From contig BQML01000035.1 of assembly GCA_022180565.1 (NCBI GenBank), positions 1 through 64,000 of the forward strand: 64,000 bases of DNA, read 5' to 3'. The notes beneath the pieces were generated by a model. It was given only the letters and a program-made list of their open reading frames with translations, ran no database searches and was not told the origin of the DNA. This document shows, piece by piece, positions 62,946-64,000 of this stretch. The DNA is from Bacteroidia bacterium (GTDB lineage: Bacteria; Bacteroidota; Ignavibacteria; UBA10030). Position 1 is the first letter of the stretch. Each line of letters begins with the position of its first letter. The translations under genes were made by a program, and so were the position numbers.

Positions 62946-64000
62946 GGTGGTCTCCTTGATGCACCTTGCTATCCTTCGGTCTTTTCCCAAGCCATTTGAC
63001 GACGACCAGTGTCAGGTCGTCCTCGGGGCCTGAACTGCCACAATATGCGCCAATTTCCGATAAAATCCGATTCTGAATTTCCATAGCCGGAAGATCCTTA
63101 GCCTCCGTAGCCAGCTCCACGAGGCGGTCGTAGCCGAACTCACGGCCTTCCCCGTTTCGGGCCTCCGTGATTCCGTCGGTATAGAAAAGACAGACATCCC
63201 CCTCTGCAAGAGTCAAAACCGTCTCCTCCGTCGATTGCTCGAACAGTTCTCCATCCGTCAGGCCTAATCCGAGGCCATTGGGTCGAATGAGACGGTTCGA
63301 GCGTCTGGAGATGAGGACCATCGGGCAGTGGCCTGCCCTGGCAAGAACCACCCGCCCCGTTGCAAGCTCAAACACAGCATAGACAGCGCTGATAAAGGCC
63401 TTTCGCTCAAGGTTTTCGCGCAGTGTTTCATTTGCCCAAATCAGCAGTTCCCGCGGAGAGCGGGTCATTTTGCTCAGAGACTGGAAGATCCCCTTCACTT
63501 CGGCCATGTAGAACGCGGCAGATACCCCTTTCCCTGAAACGTCTCCCACGACGATCCCCACCGTTTGTTCGTCCAAATGGACGAAATCGAAATAATCCCC
63601 TCCGACTTCAAGAGACGGTTCGGAGTGGGCAGAAACGTCCATGGCGGGATTTTCCGGAAAGCGGTCCGGCAGGAGCCGCTTTTGCACGTCCCGTGCCACC
63701 ATCAGCTCTTGCTTCAAGCGTTCGCGCTCGAGCGATTGCTCGATCAGGCGGGCGTTCTCGATCGCAATCGTCACATGATCGGCCAGGGTCGTCAGCACGT
63801 CGCTGTCATCCTGATCGAACCCGTAGGAGATTTCCTTTGTGGCATGCAGGATGCCGACGAGGGATCCATGCGATACGAGCGGCACACTCAGGAGCGAGCC
63901 AATGGAGAGTCCCCGGCCTTTCAGATGCCGCGTCCTGCGGTCTGCTCCGACATCGTCGATCATCAACGCCTTTTTCGATTCCATCACAAATTGTCTCGGG
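62938..64000 (-). CDS. GAF-domain PP2C (SpoIIE/RsbU-type) phosphatase, partial
   Basis: The frame is open through the right edge, so the N-terminus is missing. Visible are the end of a GAF domain (LLSVPLVSHGSLVGILHATKEIS), the coiled linker ERLKQELMVARDVQKRLLP and a SpoIIE domain with VGGDYFDFV, GIVVGDVSGKGVSAAFYMA, LARAGHCPMVLI, LFYTDGITEARN and PEDDLTLVVV. It is homologous to the phosphatase at 60380 and is encoded upstream of the STAS and kinase genes in the same direction. Confidence 0.9.
   Translation of the reverse strand, partial: PRQFVMESKKALMIDDVGADRRTRHLKGRGLSIGSLLSVPLVSHGSLVGILHATKEISYGFDQDDSDVLTTLADHVTIAIENARLIEQSLERERLKQELMVARDVQKRLLPDRFPENPAMDVSAHSEPSLEVGGDYFDFVHLDEQTVGIVVGDVSGKGVSAAFYMAEVKGIFQSLSKMTRSPRELLIWANETLRENLERKAFISAVYAVFELATGRVVLARAGHCPMVLISRRSNRLIRPNGLGLGLTDGELFEQSTEETVLTLAEGDVCLFYTDGITEARNGEGREFGYDRLVELATEAKDLPAMEIQNRILSEIGAYCGSSGPEDDLTLVVVKWLGKRPKDSKVHQGDHHE

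Overview
The window is one dense bacterial chromosome segment: about 58 protein genes, one tRNA, and almost no space between genes. The likely source is an uncultured member of the Bacteroidota / Ignavibacteriota (FCB) group. The evidence is a secreted beta-propeller protein with a C-terminal sorting-type domain (GVYFYS...), two PorV/UPF0164-type outer-membrane barrels beside it, a Gram-negative LPS-type locus (MsbA-like exporter, two GT9 heptosyltransferase-like enzymes, O-antigen ligase), and many ATGA stop/start overlaps. No rRNA is present and the genus cannot be fixed from the sequence.

Layout. 1-8642 (minus): one directional run with glycolate oxidase glcD and glcF separated by an orphan DNA methyltransferase and a rhomboid protease, then a secreted acetamidase, a Tat-exported asparaginase-type hydrolase, a membrane metallophosphoesterase and a partial ygfZ. 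8809-10664 (plus): tyrosine phenol-lyase and a Cys-rich lipoprotein. 10661-17434: rhodanese, HD hydrolase, and a minus-strand run dusB - polX - unknown gene - nth, then NAD-type isocitrate dehydrogenase. 16264-20942: a scrambled patch with four copies of an imperfect palindromic repeat, a frameshifted 3' fragment of yifB/comM, a double-HTH gene, a four-helix-bundle gene bracketed by two of the repeats, and the intact yifB/comM. 21095-27690 (minus): nuoG-H-I, an aminotransferase, an M16 protease, uridine kinase.

27794-34319 (plus): six tightly coupled genes (three family-2 glycosyltransferases, a UPF0104 membrane protein, a NodB deacetylase, a PHP/CehA hydrolase). 34412-38313: the most unusual region. 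A divergent minus-strand group (a polytopic membrane protein, a small membrane protein overlapping it out of frame, and an AAA+/Fis regulator with a ruined GAFTGA loop) faces a plus-strand gene for a 73-residue secreted peptide made of three identical copies of DGGVEIPIPPRP, followed by a terminator and an M50 intramembrane protease. The three copies differ at most codons but only synonymously, so the peptide itself is under selection. I infer, without proof, a secreted-peptide signalling or effector system.

38429-54707: surface proteins, then a glycan/LPS locus (FemAB-like acyltransferase, GT4s, two GT39-type membrane glycosyltransferases, a thioredoxin-like protein, O-antigen ligase, GT9s, ABC exporter). 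54779-60294: DUF971, tRNA-Ala(GGC), a cytochrome c-like lipoprotein, nadK, DUF1844, a WaaE-like glycosyltransferase and leuS. 60380-64000 (minus): an Rsb-type partner-switching module (SpoIIE phosphatase, STAS antagonist, HATPase kinase, second SpoIIE phosphatase) running off the right edge.
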